A stretch of DNA of 64,000 nucleotides from an uncultured Formosa sp. (lineage in GTDB: Bacteria > Bacteroidota > Bacteroidia > Flavobacteriales > Flavobacteriaceae): contig NZ_CANMTH010000006.1 of NCBI RefSeq assembly GCF_947500765.1, forward strand, positions 203,916-267,915. The letters are read 5' to 3'. The notes under the pieces are model-generated. The model made no database searches. It saw nothing but the letters and a program-made list of their open reading frames with translations, and was not told the origin of the DNA. This document shows, piece by piece, positions 1 to 10,290 of this stretch. Within the stretch, counting starts at the first letter, position 1. Every line of letters starts with the position of its first letter. The position numbers and the translations under genes were made by a program.

Positions 1-5
1 GTTAT

Positions 6-1502
6 ATGAAACACTATTTTTCTATTCTTTTTATCCTTTTTACAATATGTACGTTTTCACAATCTGTAAAAACACCTATAGATACCATGGTGGTAACTAC
101 ACACATAACCACTATTAAAAATAAAAGTATTTCATACACAGCAACAACAGGTATGCAACCGGTTTGGGATAAAAAAGGAGATCCTATTGCGTCATTGTAT
201 TATACCTATTACGAACGTAACAATGTTAAAGACAAAGCCAACAGACCTTTATTAATTTCATTTAATGGTGGCCCAGGTTCGGCTTCTGTTTGGATGCATA
301 TTGCTTACACAGGTCCTAAGGTTTTAAATATTGATGACGAAGGTTATCCTGTACAACCGTATGGCGTAAAAGACAATCCGAATTCTATTTTAGATATTGC
401 AGATATTGTTTATGTAAACCCAGTAAATACAGGATATTCTAGAATGATTCCCGATAAAGAAGGTAAACTACCTGAACGTGACATCTTTTTTGGAATAAAC
501 GCAGATATTAAATATTTAGCGGCATGGGTAAATACTTTTGTAACTAGAAAAAACCGATGGGAATCGCCTAAATATATTATTGGAGAAAGTTATGGAGGCA
601 CACGTGTTATGGGATTAGCCAAGGAATTACAATCTAAACAATGGATGTATTTAAATGGTGTAATTATGGTATCTCCAGCAGATTACCAATTATATAGTAC
701 TAGTCAACCTATATATTCTGCTTTAAATTTACCTTATTTTGCTGCAACAGCATGGTATCACAAAGTTTTACCTCCAGAATTACAACAAAAAGACTTATTA
801 GACATATTACCCGAAGTTGAAAATTACGCTATAAATAACCTCATGCCTGCAATTGCTAAAGGTGGATTTATTTCTGAAACTGAAAAACAACAAGTCGCAA
901 AAAAAGTAGCTTATTATTCGGGGTTAACAGAAAAAGAAATATTACAAAGTAACCTAGAAGTACCTAATAATTATTTTTGGAAATCCTTACTACGCGATGA
1001 AACAGGCCAAACTATTGGCCGTTTAGACTCTAGATATTTAGGAATAGACAAAACCGAAACAGGTATTTCTCCAGATTATAATGCTGAAATTAGTTCGTGG
1101 TCGCACTCCTTTACGCCTGCTATAAATTACTATATAAGAGAAGAACTAAATTTTAAAACCGATTTAAAATATAATATGTTTGGCGATGTTCATCCTTGGG
1201 ATCGTAGAAACAATAATGTTAGAGAAGGTTTAAGAGACGCTATGGCACAGAACCCGTATTTAAAAGTCCTTATCCAATCTGGATATTACGATGGCGCAAC
1301 AACATATTTTTCTGCAAAATATACCATGTGGCAGATTGATCCAAGCGGGAAAATGAAAGACCGTTTTACACATAAAGGGTATAGAAGCGGACATATGATG
1401 TATTTGAGAAAAGACGATTTAATTTCTGCGAATGATGATATTCGTGAGTTTATTAAAAACGCTTCTAGCAACGGTAAAGCAGCTAAATACACTACAGAGT
1501 AA
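6..1502 (+). CDS. Secreted S10-family serine carboxypeptidase-like protein
   Basis: A 498-aa protein with an N-terminal signal peptide (residues 1-19, ending FSQS), so probably periplasmic or exported. The S10 alpha/beta-hydrolase hallmarks are visible: an oxyanion-hole loop NGGPGSASVW near residue 92, the nucleophile elbow GESYGG with Ser near 196, a candidate Asp in YYDGATT near 428 and the candidate His in SGHMMYLRKDD near 463. All three catalytic positions are present and the length is normal for the family, so it is probably active on C-terminal residues of peptides; the substrate is unknown. The ATG at 6 is supported by the signal peptide. Only five bases lie upstream, so promoter and operon context are out of view. 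A strong hairpin follows the stop. Confidence 0.9.
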   Translation: MKHYFSILFILFTICTFSQSVKTPIDTMVVTTHITTIKNKSISYTATTGMQPVWDKKGDPIASLYYTYYERNNVKDKANRPLLISFNGGPGSASVWMHIAYTGPKVLNIDDEGYPVQPYGVKDNPNSILDIADIVYVNPVNTGYSRMIPDKEGKLPERDIFFGINADIKYLAAWVNTFVTRKNRWESPKYIIGESYGGTRVMGLAKELQSKQWMYLNGVIMVSPADYQLYSTSQPIYSALNLPYFAATAWYHKVLPPELQQKDLLDILPEVENYAINNLMPAIAKGGFISETEKQQVAKKVAYYSGLTEKEILQSNLEVPNNYFWKSLLRDETGQTIGRLDSRYLGIDKTETGISPDYNAEISSWSHSFTPAINYYIREELNFKTDLKYNMFGDVHPWDRRNNNVREGLRDAMAQNPYLKVLIQSGYYDGATTYFSAKYTMWQIDPSGKMKDRFTHKGYRSGHMMYLRKDDLISANDDIREFIKNASSNGKAAKYTTE

Positions 1503-1530
1503 TAGTTTTAAATTTAGAACTTAATACTAC

Positions 1531-1568
1531 AAAAAACGATTGGTTATACATGTAACCAATCGTTTTTT
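1531..1568. terminator. Intrinsic terminator after S10 peptidase gene
   Basis: A 16-bp near-perfect inverted repeat (arms 1531-1546 and 1553-1568, core CGATTGGTTA) has an A-run on one side and a T-run on the other, so it could work in both directions. It lies 29 bases after the stop codon. Confidence 0.85.
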
Positions 1569-1721
1569 GTTTTATATAAACTTATCTGATTAAGTTTGTT
1601 GTGTCATTTGTATTCACACATTTAAAAAAGGCTAAACACCTCACTCAATTAACTTCAGTATTACAATGTATAGAATTTATAAACTGATTTCTATCCTTTA
1701 TTTAAAGAAGTCTTTTAAACA

Positions 1722-1752
1722 AAAAAATCCAGCTAAATAGCTGGATTTTTTA
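1722..1752 (-). terminator. Intrinsic terminator of rny
   Basis: Inverted repeat with arms AAAAATCCAGCT and AGCTGGATTTTT and a four-base loop, about 20 bases beyond the rny stop. On the minus strand it is followed by a run of seven T. Confidence 0.85.
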
Positions 1753-1771
1753 TATTTATAAGATATAAATA

Positions 1772-3346
1772 TTACTTCGCAATATTTACGGCTCTTGTTT
1801 CTCTAATTACAGTCACTTTTACTTGACCTGGATATGTCATATCTGTTTGGATTTTTTGTGAAATATTGAATGATAAGTCAGATGCATTTTGATCTGTTAC
1901 TTTTTCACTTTCAACAATTACACGTAATTCTCTACCGGCTTGAATAGCATATGCTTTTTTAACACCTGTGAAACCGAAAGCTATATCTTCAAGATCTTTT
2001 AAACGTTGAATATAACTATCTAAAACTTGACGTCTTGCTCCTGGTCTTGCTCCTGAAATAGCATCACACACCTGAATAATTGGTGCTAATAACGATTTCA
2101 TTTCTATTTCGTCGTGGTGAGCTCCAATGGCATTGATTACATCGTCTTTCTCTCCGTATTTCTCAGCCCATTGCATACCTAAAATAGCGTGAGGTGTTTC
2201 CATGTCTGCTTCTGCATCTGGCACTTTACCTATATCATGTAATAAACCAGCACGTTTAGCTAATTTTGGATTCAATCCTAATTCTGCTGCCATAATTCCA
2301 CAAAGCTTAGCAACTTCACGCGAGTGTTGTAGTAAGTTTTGGCCGTAAGACGAACGGTATTTCATACGTCCTACCATTTTAATAAGTTCTGGATGTAAAT
2401 TATGAATTCCAAGATCGATTACCGTACGTTTTCCAACTTCGATAATTTCTTGTTCAATTTGTTTTCGTGTTTTCTTAACAATTTCCTCAATACGTGCTGG
2501 GTGAATACGGCCATCGGTGACTAATTTGTGTAACGATAAACGTGCTACTTCACGTCTCACTGAATCAAAACAAGATAAGATAATTGCTTCTGGCGTATCA
2601 TCTACAATAATTTCTACACCGGTTGCAGCTTCAATAGCACGAATATTTCGACCTTCACGACCAATAATACGTCCTTTAACATCATCACTTTCAATATTAA
2701 ATACAGAAACACAATTATCTACCGCTTCTTCTGTACCAATACGCTGAATGGTATTTATAATAATTTTTCTTGCTTCTTGCTGTGCTGTAAGTTTAGCTTC
2801 TTCTAAAGTTGTTTGAATATATGCTAAAGCATCATTCTTTGCTTCACCTTTTAAAGACTCTACTAATTGTGATTTTGCTTCTTCTGCAGATAAACTTGAA
2901 ATAACTTCTAATTGATCGATTTGACTTTTATGAAGGCGCTCAATCTCTTCTTGTTTCTTATCTAAGAAATCTAATCTATAATTGTAATCTTTTAATTTCG
3001 CATCAAACTCTGCGTTTAATTTTTTGTTTTTAGAAAGTTCGTTAGACACTTGAGACTCTTTATCTCGTGTACGTTTTTCGGCATCTGCAATCTTCTTATC
3101 ACGGCTTAAAATTACTTTTTCGTGTTCAGATTTTAGTTCAATAAACTTTTCTTTTGCTTGTAATATTTTATCTTTTTTAATGGCTTCACCATCTACGTTA
3201 GCATCTTTTATGAGTTTTACAGCTTCTGCTTTTGCATCAGAAACGATTTTTGATGCATTATTCTTTTCTAAAATTCTGGCTATTACAAAGCCTATTATTA
3301 CGCCTAGTAGCGCTCCTCCTGCAATTAATATAATTGAGTTCTCCAT
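1772..3346 (-). CDS. rny: Ribonuclease Y
   Basis: A 524-aa membrane-anchored endoribonuclease that initiates mRNA decay. Residues 1-24 form a single hydrophobic N-terminal anchor, followed by a long charged coiled coil (about 25-200), a KH RNA-binding domain with GREGRNIR at 229-236, and an HD phosphohydrolase domain with His in QHSRE (about 341) and LLHDIGK (HD at 370-371) that coordinates the metals. This is the full family architecture and usual length. The gene follows zapA on the same strand with a 6S RNA gene between them, and has its own terminator downstream. Start ATG 3346 gives the membrane anchor directly. Confidence 0.97.
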   Translation of the reverse strand: MENSIILIAGGALLGVIIGFVIARILEKNNASKIVSDAKAEAVKLIKDANVDGEAIKKDKILQAKEKFIELKSEHEKVILSRDKKIADAEKRTRDKESQVSNELSKNKKLNAEFDAKLKDYNYRLDFLDKKQEEIERLHKSQIDQLEVISSLSAEEAKSQLVESLKGEAKNDALAYIQTTLEEAKLTAQQEARKIIINTIQRIGTEEAVDNCVSVFNIESDDVKGRIIGREGRNIRAIEAATGVEIIVDDTPEAIILSCFDSVRREVARLSLHKLVTDGRIHPARIEEIVKKTRKQIEQEIIEVGKRTVIDLGIHNLHPELIKMVGRMKYRSSYGQNLLQHSREVAKLCGIMAAELGLNPKLAKRAGLLHDIGKVPDAEADMETPHAILGMQWAEKYGEKDDVINAIGAHHDEIEMKSLLAPIIQVCDAISGARPGARRQVLDSYIQRLKDLEDIAFGFTGVKKAYAIQAGRELRVIVESEKVTDQNASDLSFNISQKIQTDMTYPGQVKVTVIRETRAVNIAK

Positions 3347-3371
3347 GGTTCAGTTAGTAATTATTAATATA

Positions 3372-3563
3372 AAAAAAAGCCTGTACTGGTTTTATAGTTT
3401 TGTATAAACTCCTTAAAAAAAAGTTTAGGGCTAACAAGCTGATCAAGGATCTGCCCAAACACCGAAAATAAATTCAGTATTAGCAGCATGCTTTTACAAC
3501 TTAAACTCACCCTCTTTAAAGAATTAACGTTGAGTTTATCAAAAAAAATAACCAATACAGGCA
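3372..3563 (-). ncRNA. ssrS: 6S RNA
   Basis: The roughly 190-nt gap between zapA and rny holds a structured RNA on the minus strand. Its 5' end (3562-3552, GCCTGTATTGG) pairs along 11 bases with its 3' end (3390-3380, CCAGTACAGGC) with one G-U pair, and a run of eight T follows (3379-3372). The inside is AT-rich and can form a long interrupted hairpin. Size, terminal closing stem, Rho-independent 3' end and position next to zapA all fit 6S RNA, which mimics an open promoter and sequesters RNA polymerase in stationary phase. No sequence-model search was run; exact ends are estimated from the stem and T-run. Confidence 0.8.
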
Positions 3564-3588
3564 GTAACTTTGTTTATTTTAAAGATCG

Positions 3589-3882
3589 TTAAGAATTCAA
3601 TTGGTCTTCTAATAGGCGGTTTAAAGCGTTTAACTTCTCCTCTACATGTTCACTAATTGATTCTGTATCTATTTGTTTTTGTTCTACTTGAGACGCAAAC
3701 TGTAAAGCACACATGGCTAAAACATCTTGTTTATCTCTAACAGAATAACTTTGCTCAAATTGTGTTATCATAGCTTCAATTTCTTTCGCTGCCTTACGTA
3801 ACCCCTCTTCTTGCTCTGGAGCAATTGTTAAAGGATATACTCTATTGGCGATAGAAAGTTTAATTTTCTGCATCTCTGACAT
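3589..3882 (-). CDS. zapA: Cell division protein ZapA
   Basis: A 97-aa protein of ZapA size and shape: a short N-terminal beta portion (KIKLSIANRVYPLTI) followed by a long helix with a coiled-coil C-terminus. In the family it binds FtsZ at midcell and promotes protofilament bundling. It lies 19 bases after a small coiled-coil gene on the same strand and just upstream of the predicted 6S RNA. The assignment rests on the N-terminal motif, length and neighbourhood (zapA-6S RNA), which is conserved across many bacteria. Confidence 0.88.
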   Translation of the reverse strand: MSEMQKIKLSIANRVYPLTIAPEQEEGLRKAAKEIEAMITQFEQSYSVRDKQDVLAMCALQFASQVEQKQIDTESISEHVEEKLNALNRLLEDQLNS

Positions 3883-3901
3883 AAATCATTTTATGATTAC
3901 A

Positions 3902-4192
3902 TTATTCTGAAAGTTGTGAAATACAATAATCTATCTCTCTAACTAATGAATTTATTTTAAGCTTTGTTTCCTTTTTGTTATCGTCACTGCCAAGCATACT
4001 TTTTGCAATTTTGAGTGCTTCATATTTTTCTACCCAAGCTTCAATTTCTTGTTGATTATTTTGAAGGTTGTGCTGAGATTGTTCTAAATCCTCTTTTAAT
4101 TTAGCATTTGCTTGCTGTAACGCATCAACTTTGCGCAGCATCTTGCTAATTTTATCTTCTAGAGCATCTACAATTTCTTCAATATTACTCAT
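3902..4192 (-). CDS. Small coiled-coil protein upstream of zapA
   Basis: A 96-aa protein that is almost entirely predicted coiled coil (heptads from about residue 5 to 75), highly charged, with no signal peptide or membrane segment. It is 19 bases upstream of zapA and surely cotranscribed with it. By size, coiled-coil nature and linkage it may be a ZapB-like partner of the division ring, but there is no motif that proves this; it is best called a putative division-associated coiled-coil protein. Confidence 0.8.
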   Translation of the reverse strand: MSNIEEIVDALEDKISKMLRKVDALQQANAKLKEDLEQSQHNLQNNQQEIEAWVEKYEALKIAKSMLGSDDNKKETKLKINSLVREIDYCISQLSE

Positions 4193-4371
4193 TTACAATT
4201 ACCATACTTATCTCACAAAGTTAACATACCTAGTTAAAAATAACAATTGTTTTGGATATAAAATTTAAAATAGTTTCTTGTCTCTCATTTTCAATATGAT
4301 GAGAGTCTAATGTAATATTATACTTTGCATATTGACTTCAAATAATTACATTAGTGGCTCAATTTTAATAT

Positions 4372-6060
4372 ATGAGAATTCCCTTCCTTTTATTCTTCTT
4401 AATGCCTTTTGTCTTGTTTTCACAAAACCCTTATCCTCAGGATTATTTTAATAATCCGTTGGAAATTCCTATTGTTTTAGCTGGAACTTTTGCCGAATTA
4501 AGATCTAATCATTTTCATTCAGGAATGGATATAAAAACACAACAACGCCAAGGATTAAATGTATTGGCTGCTGCAGATGGTTTTGTAAGTCGTATTAAAA
4601 TCTCACCTTTTGGTTACGGTAAAGCGCTATACATAACTCACCCTAACGGATATACAACCGTGTATGCACATTTATCTAAATTAGCACCCAAAATTGAAGC
4701 CTATTTAAAAGAACAGCAATACGAGAAGCAATCTTATGCTATAGAATTGTTTCCTCCCATTAAGGCACTATTAGTAAAACAAGGAGACGTTGTTGCCTAT
4801 AGCGGAAATACAGGTAGTTCGGGTGGACCACATTTACATTTTGAAATTCGAGATAAAAACGAGCACCCGTTAAACCCAATGTTATTTGGTATAAACACAA
4901 AAGATACAAAGCCACCTTTAATTAATAGTTTATATGCTTATCCTATTAGTAAAGATGCTCAGATTAATAAATCGAATAGCAAACAAAAAATTAGACTTAG
5001 AAAACAAGCCAATGGTAATTTTATTGCTGAACCTATTCAAGCGGTTGGAAAAATTGGATTTGGAATTGAAACTGTAGATCAGCAAGATTTAGCATATAAT
5101 AAAAATGGTGTGTATAACATACAAACCTCGTTTAATGGAAACCCTAATTTTGAAATAGATTTTACATCCTTCTCATTTTTAGAAACCAATGATATTAACC
5201 GTTTAATTGATTACGATATTTATAAAAATGAAAAAGATCACATTCAGAAATTATTTATAGATACAAATAACGAATTAAGCTTATATAAAAACACCATAGA
5301 TCATGGGTATTTAACCATTGTAGACAGTACTTCGGGTGTATATAAAATTAAGGTAAGTGATTTTAAAGGAAATGAAAGTTTGGTTACAGTAGCAATAGAC
5401 GGAAAAAAAACTTCTGATGTTTTAACAAAATCGCCAGCCGTTACTCCTTATTATATATACGAAAATAAAGCGACAACATTGGCTGAAGAAAATGTAACGG
5501 TAAATATTTATAAAAACACCTTTTACGACGATTTCTTTGTAGACTTTAAAGTATCTAACGACACCTTACAATTACTACCTATTGGACATGCTGCTAGAAG
5601 AAACTTTAGAGTTGCTTTCGATATTTCTAAATACAACGAAGCAGATAAAAATAAACTTTTTATTGCAGAATTAGTCGGCTATAAAAAATGGCCAAGTTAT
5701 AACAATACCCTTAGAAAAGATAACACACTGTTTACTTACACAAAAGACTTAGGCTATTACACTTTAGTTTCAGATACAGTGGCTCCTACTATTAATCCTC
5801 TTAACTTTAAAAACAATCAATGGCTAAGTAGTTCAAAAACACTTCAGGTTAAAATTGAAGACGATATGTCTGGTATATCAGATTATAGAGCAACCATAAA
5901 TGGAGAATGGATTTTAATGGAATACGAATATAAAACCAATGTATTAACTTACAATTTTAGCGACCAGAAAAGTATTGAAGGACAAAACGATTTTAAATTA
6001 ATTGTAACTGATAATGTAGGAAATAGTTCTACTTTTGAGGCTAGTTTTCATAGAAAATAA
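4372..6060 (+). CDS. Secreted M23-family peptidase (LytM-like)
   Basis: A 562-aa protein with a signal peptide (residues 1-17, ending LFSQ). An M23 zinc metallopeptidase domain lies at about 35-170: the HxxxD motif is HSGMD (His49, Asp53), and the second zinc motif is HLH in GGPHLHFEIRD (about 154-156). All metal ligands are present, so endopeptidase activity on peptidoglycan cross-bridges is expected. The C-terminal 390 residues are a long beta-rich extension of unknown role. It abuts the next gene, a TonB-dependent receptor, with no gap between the TAA and the ATG, which suggests one transcript. Confidence 0.92.
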   Translation: MRIPFLLFFLMPFVLFSQNPYPQDYFNNPLEIPIVLAGTFAELRSNHFHSGMDIKTQQRQGLNVLAAADGFVSRIKISPFGYGKALYITHPNGYTTVYAHLSKLAPKIEAYLKEQQYEKQSYAIELFPPIKALLVKQGDVVAYSGNTGSSGGPHLHFEIRDKNEHPLNPMLFGINTKDTKPPLINSLYAYPISKDAQINKSNSKQKIRLRKQANGNFIAEPIQAVGKIGFGIETVDQQDLAYNKNGVYNIQTSFNGNPNFEIDFTSFSFLETNDINRLIDYDIYKNEKDHIQKLFIDTNNELSLYKNTIDHGYLTIVDSTSGVYKIKVSDFKGNESLVTVAIDGKKTSDVLTKSPAVTPYYIYENKATTLAEENVTVNIYKNTFYDDFFVDFKVSNDTLQLLPIGHAARRNFRVAFDISKYNEADKNKLFIAELVGYKKWPSYNNTLRKDNTLFTYTKDLGYYTLVSDTVAPTINPLNFKNNQWLSSSKTLQVKIEDDMSGISDYRATINGEWILMEYEYKTNVLTYNFSDQKSIEGQNDFKLIVTDNVGNSSTFEASFHRK

Positions 6061-8535
6061 ATGAATATATTTTTAAACCACAAACGTTTCATATTAAACG
6101 TACTCTACTTTTTAATGCCTATTATGGCCGTAGCACAAAGCGGTACTTTACAAGGTGTTATTTTAGACGAACAAAATCATCCCATTTCCAACGTAAATAT
6201 AAAAGCAGGAACACAGGGTACACAATCAAACGAAAACGGGTTTTATTTTATAAAAATACCACATAACGAAAACGTAAAATTAGTTTTTACCCACTTGTCT
6301 TTTAAATCTATTACTGCTAGTTTTAATTTAAAAGATGGCGAGATTTTTGAATTCAATCCTGTAATGAATACCAAAGTAGAACAAATTGCTACCGTAGTGT
6401 TATCTGGAACAAAACGTAAAGATGTACAAGGCATAGTCACTTTAAACCCTACAGTAATTCGTAAAATACCAGGAGCAAATCCAGGTATAGAAAATCTTTT
6501 AAAAACGCTTCCTGGAGTAAGCAGTAATAACGAGTTAAGTACACAATACTCTGTGCGTGGAGGAAATTACGACGAAAACCTTGTTTATGTAAATGGTATA
6601 GAAGTGTACCGACCGTTTTTAGTCCGTTCTGGTCAACAAGAAGGGTTAAGTTTTGTAAATACCGATATGGTACAAAATGTAGACTTTTCTGCTGGTGGGT
6701 TTCAAGCCAAATATGGCGATAAATTATCTTCGGTATTAGATATTACATATAGAAAACCAGTCAATTTTGGTGTGAATGCCGATTTAAGTTTACTTGGCGG
6801 AAGCGTATCTGTAGAAGGTATTAGTAAAGATTCTAAATTCACTGGTCTTGTTGGTTTACGTTACCGCGACAACAGTTTATTGGTAAATGCTAAAGAAACC
6901 GAAACTAATTACGATCCTAAATTTGCAGATATACAGACGTATTTTACGTATCAATTTACAGATAAATTCAGTTTAAATTTCTTAGGAAATGCATCTATAA
7001 ATAAATACAATTACGAACCAGAAACACGTCAGACTAACTTCGGAACTTTAGATGATGCACAAGCCTTGTTGGTATATTACGAGGGCGAAGAAAAGGATGC
7101 ATACCAAACACTTTTTGGTGCTTTAGAAGCGACTTACAACGTTAACGACGACTTAAGCCTGCATGTTGTTGGATCTACTTATCATACCACAGAAGAAGAA
7201 CACTTCGATATTTTAGCCGAATACAGATTAGGTGAGGTAAATAGTAATATAGGTGATGAAGATTTAGGTGAAGTTGAATATAGCGAAGGTATTGGCGGAC
7301 AACTTAACCATGGAAGAAACGATTTAGATGCTTTAATTACAAACATAGAACACAAAGGAACATATACTAAAAATGGTAACGATTTTAATTGGTCTATTAA
7401 ATATACCAATGAAGATATTCGTGATAGATTGGTAGAATGGGAAGTTATCGATTCTGCAGGATTCTCTATTAATGCACCTGATTATTATGTACCTAACGAC
7501 CAACCATACAATGCTTACGAAGGCCCGTTAGTTGCCTATCAGAATGTAAGAGCTACTAATAGTACCAAAATAAATCGCTTACAAGCATATGCACAATGGA
7601 GTCGTCGTTTTGAAATGGGCGAACATGAAGTTTGGGTAAACGCAGGTATTCGTTCTCATTCTTGGACCGTAAGTGGCGACAATATTGATAAAACATCGCA
7701 AACAGTATTTAGTCCTAGAGCTCAATTTGCTATAAAACCAAATTGGAAAACCGATATGTTATTTAGAGTCTCTGGAGGATTATATTATCAGCCGCCATTT
7801 TACAGAGAATTAAGAGATGCAACAGGAACAGTAATTCCAGAAGTAAAAGCTCAAAAATCAATTCATTTTGTAGTGGGTAACGATTATAGTTTCCAAATGT
7901 GGGAACGTCCTTTTAAATTAACTACCGAAGCTTACTATAAAGACATAACCAATGTAAACCCATATACCGTAGAAAATGTACGGATTAGATATAGTGCAAG
8001 CAATAATGCCGTAGCATATGCTTACGGATTAGATTTGCGTTTAAACGGCGAGTTTGTTCCTGGAACAGAATCTTGGTTTAGTTTCGGATATTTAAAAACG
8101 GAAGAAAATATCGATAACCGTGGGTATATTGCAAGACCAACAGATCAGCGTTTAAAATTTGGTGCCTTATTTCAAGATTATGTACCAAACATACCTGCTA
8201 TGAAAATGTATTTAAATCTGGTATATAACACAGGATTACCGGGAGGCTCACCAAGTTATGCAGATCCTTACAACTACCAAACCAGACTTCCCGATTATAA
8301 ACGTGCAGATTTAGGATTGCAATATGTTATTGTAGAAGAGAATAAAGAATTCCAAAATGGTTGGAAAAAACCTTTTAAATATTTATCTGTAGGATTCGAG
8401 ATTTTTAATGTATTCGATGTACAAAATTCAATCACAAATACGTGGGTACGCGATGTATATAGTAAAAAACAATATGCAATCCCGAATTATTTAACACCTA
8501 GAGTTTTTAACATTAGAACGACTATGAAATTTTAA
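6061..8535 (+). CDS. TonB-dependent receptor with carboxypeptidase-regulatory-like domain
   Basis: An 824-aa outer-membrane protein. A signal peptide (about 1-25) is followed by a CarboxypepD_reg-like beta-sandwich (about 28-115, GVILDEQNHPISNVNI), a plug domain (about 135-235, LLKTLPGVSS, YSVRGGNYDENLVYVNG) and a beta barrel ending in an aromatic-rich strand with terminal F (NIRTTMKF), as outer-membrane proteins do. It is not a SusC: length is under 900 residues and no SusD gene follows. Substrate is unknown. It directly follows the M23 peptidase gene, an arrangement that fits coordinated cell-envelope expression. Confidence 0.93.
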   Translation: MNIFLNHKRFILNVLYFLMPIMAVAQSGTLQGVILDEQNHPISNVNIKAGTQGTQSNENGFYFIKIPHNENVKLVFTHLSFKSITASFNLKDGEIFEFNPVMNTKVEQIATVVLSGTKRKDVQGIVTLNPTVIRKIPGANPGIENLLKTLPGVSSNNELSTQYSVRGGNYDENLVYVNGIEVYRPFLVRSGQQEGLSFVNTDMVQNVDFSAGGFQAKYGDKLSSVLDITYRKPVNFGVNADLSLLGGSVSVEGISKDSKFTGLVGLRYRDNSLLVNAKETETNYDPKFADIQTYFTYQFTDKFSLNFLGNASINKYNYEPETRQTNFGTLDDAQALLVYYEGEEKDAYQTLFGALEATYNVNDDLSLHVVGSTYHTTEEEHFDILAEYRLGEVNSNIGDEDLGEVEYSEGIGGQLNHGRNDLDALITNIEHKGTYTKNGNDFNWSIKYTNEDIRDRLVEWEVIDSAGFSINAPDYYVPNDQPYNAYEGPLVAYQNVRATNSTKINRLQAYAQWSRRFEMGEHEVWVNAGIRSHSWTVSGDNIDKTSQTVFSPRAQFAIKPNWKTDMLFRVSGGLYYQPPFYRELRDATGTVIPEVKAQKSIHFVVGNDYSFQMWERPFKLTTEAYYKDITNVNPYTVENVRIRYSASNNAVAYAYGLDLRLNGEFVPGTESWFSFGYLKTEENIDNRGYIARPTDQRLKFGALFQDYVPNIPAMKMYLNLVYNTGLPGGSPSYADPYNYQTRLPDYKRADLGLQYVIVEENKEFQNGWKKPFKYLSVGFEIFNVFDVQNSITNTWVRDVYSKKQYAIPNYLTPRVFNIRTTMKF

Positions 8536-9009
8536 TTTACAAAAAACATAAATACTTGTAAAACAATAGTTTGCATATAATTTAACCATATATAAAAATC
8601 AAATTATCTATTTTTATAATTTCAGGAGCTTTAAACGTTATAAGAGAATAACATAAAAACAGACTCATCCTCTTTTTGCTTTCTTTTTTATAGATTTTAA
8701 TTTAGTGCTTTTTATTAAAATGCTAACTTAAGCAATCTATAATTAATAGAGACTTCTAGCCTACTCATAAAAATAATCTCAGATTTTATATTCGCTTTTC
8801 TTTACTAAATTTAGTGTTTAAACAAAAAAAGAGAACTTATAAATATTCTTAGCTACTTTATAGAAAAAGCAGATTGGTACATCTCATAGATCTATAATTT
8901 TAAAACACCTTATAATTTTCATTTGTTTATATCTAAATATTATTTATTACAAAAAAAAGAGCTAGTCAAGAGCATTCAATAAACATTTAACTAAATAACC
9001 ATAAAAATC
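8536..9009. other. Gene-free AT-rich stretch
   Basis: About 470 bases with stops in all frames. It holds poly-A/T tracts and the upstream region of the next gene, but I see no hairpin, repeat or promoter that I can place confidently. Confidence 0.5.
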
Positions 9010-9729
9010 ATGACTTATATTATTCCATTAATTATTATTCTAGCAATTGGCGGATATTTTCTTTACATGAAAAAATCAGGAAAATTTGATGCCTTAGGAA
9101 ATAATTATGTAGAAGCAGAAAAAGAAGCTACAGAAAAATTTGACGACTATTTTAAAGACTTCAAAAATGACCCGAATACCTTTAAGCCAATTGTAGATAT
9201 TGTTGGAGGAGATTTTGAGGCAATAGCCTCATGTAAAAAACCTAAAAGTATTGTAGGTGCCGTTGCAGACACGGCCAAAACAATGCTTACAGGCGTTGTT
9301 ATTGAAAACACAAATGAGCATTTATTAGTTCTTCAAAATGATAAAATTCATTATATAGAATACAATACAGGGAGTAAAACTTCTGCAAAACACTGGGAGT
9401 TTAGAAAACAAAACATTAATAATTTTGAGTTTAAAAAAGGACAGTTAACAGATAATTTAAACCAATCCATGTCTTTTAAATTAAAAAGCGGAGGTGAGAG
9501 TGGAGATACTCAAAAAAACAGTGACTTACATAAATTATCATTTGAAAGTAAAGATAAAACGTATGCGTTTTTTGTTTACGACGCAGTAGGTTTTGGAGCT
9601 GGTTTTGAAGTAGAAAATAAAATTGGAAATATGGCTATGAATCAAACTAAAGACGATGTTTTAAAAGGAACACTTTTACCTATCAAGCTAGGAAAATTAT
9701 TCTTTGATAAAATAAAAAATTTCAAATAA
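9010..9729 (+). CDS. Membrane-anchored protein of unknown function
   Basis: A 239-aa protein with one N-terminal membrane segment (residues 1-19) and a soluble remainder. The C-terminal two thirds read like a beta-rich fold (IENTNEHLLVLQNDKIHYIEY, LHKLSFESKDKTYAFFVY). The frameshifted gene at 12226-12871 has the same plan: N-terminal anchor, an acidic linker, a LxVL..DKxHY-type strand pair, then a strand-rich end, so the two are probably distant paralogues. I do not recognise a named family. A strong terminator follows. Confidence 0.8.
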   Translation: MTYIIPLIIILAIGGYFLYMKKSGKFDALGNNYVEAEKEATEKFDDYFKDFKNDPNTFKPIVDIVGGDFEAIASCKKPKSIVGAVADTAKTMLTGVVIENTNEHLLVLQNDKIHYIEYNTGSKTSAKHWEFRKQNINNFEFKKGQLTDNLNQSMSFKLKSGGESGDTQKNSDLHKLSFESKDKTYAFFVYDAVGFGAGFEVENKIGNMAMNQTKDDVLKGTLLPIKLGKLFFDKIKNFK

Positions 9730-9749
9730 AACTAATAGTAACACTATAT

Positions 9750-9800
9750 AATATTCCAGATCATAATACATTAATACTTATTACGGTCTGGAATATTCTT
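9750..9800 (+). terminator. Terminator after the 9010 gene
   Basis: Long inverted repeat with arms AATATTCCAGA (9750-9760) and TCTGGAATATT (9787-9797); pairing extends inward (CATAATA with TATTACG). It is followed by a T-rich end. Confidence 0.75.
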
Positions 9801-10290
9801 TTAAAGATCAAAACAAAGATTAGTTACTGCATACCTTCTACTCAAAACCTGAATCTACTTCCAAAAAAATTGGAATGAAAATGAAGCGTTTTATAAAATG
9901 AGAAACAACCAAAACAACCAACTTCTAATCTGTTTTATAAAATGAAACTTTTATAAAAGGCTTTTATTGACTCATCATCTCCACATTCAGCTACTGCATT
10001 TATACCCCATAATATTATAAAAGTAAAATTTACTGAAGCAGTAACACATAATAGTAAAATCTAAAAAACAAGTACAGCTTAATAACTTAAAATCAGGAAA
10101 ATTATTAAAAACAAATATTTACTGGTTCCCAGCGCTTATAAATCAGATACTGTTTTCTATCACAAAAAACTTTAATATTACAGTAAATAATTAGGAACAA
10201 TAAAGCTAGGTACAAGTTATAAAACACGTTAAGTAATAATAAGACGAATAATTAATTAATATCTGAAAATAAAAATTTTAAACAAATAAA
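9801..10290. other. Gene-free stretch
   Basis: About 490 bases without a reading frame. TTTTATAAAATGA recurs at about 9890 and 9933. A segment near 10125 (GTTCCCAGCGCTTATAAATC) resembles one near 21008 (GTTCCCGACACCTATAAATC), perhaps shared debris of an old gene. Nothing functional can be assigned. Confidence 0.4.

Noticed and set aside
9801..10290. Possible small RNA or pseudogene in the gap
   Set aside because: Only short repeats and A/T runs; no paired structure or protein match convincing enough.
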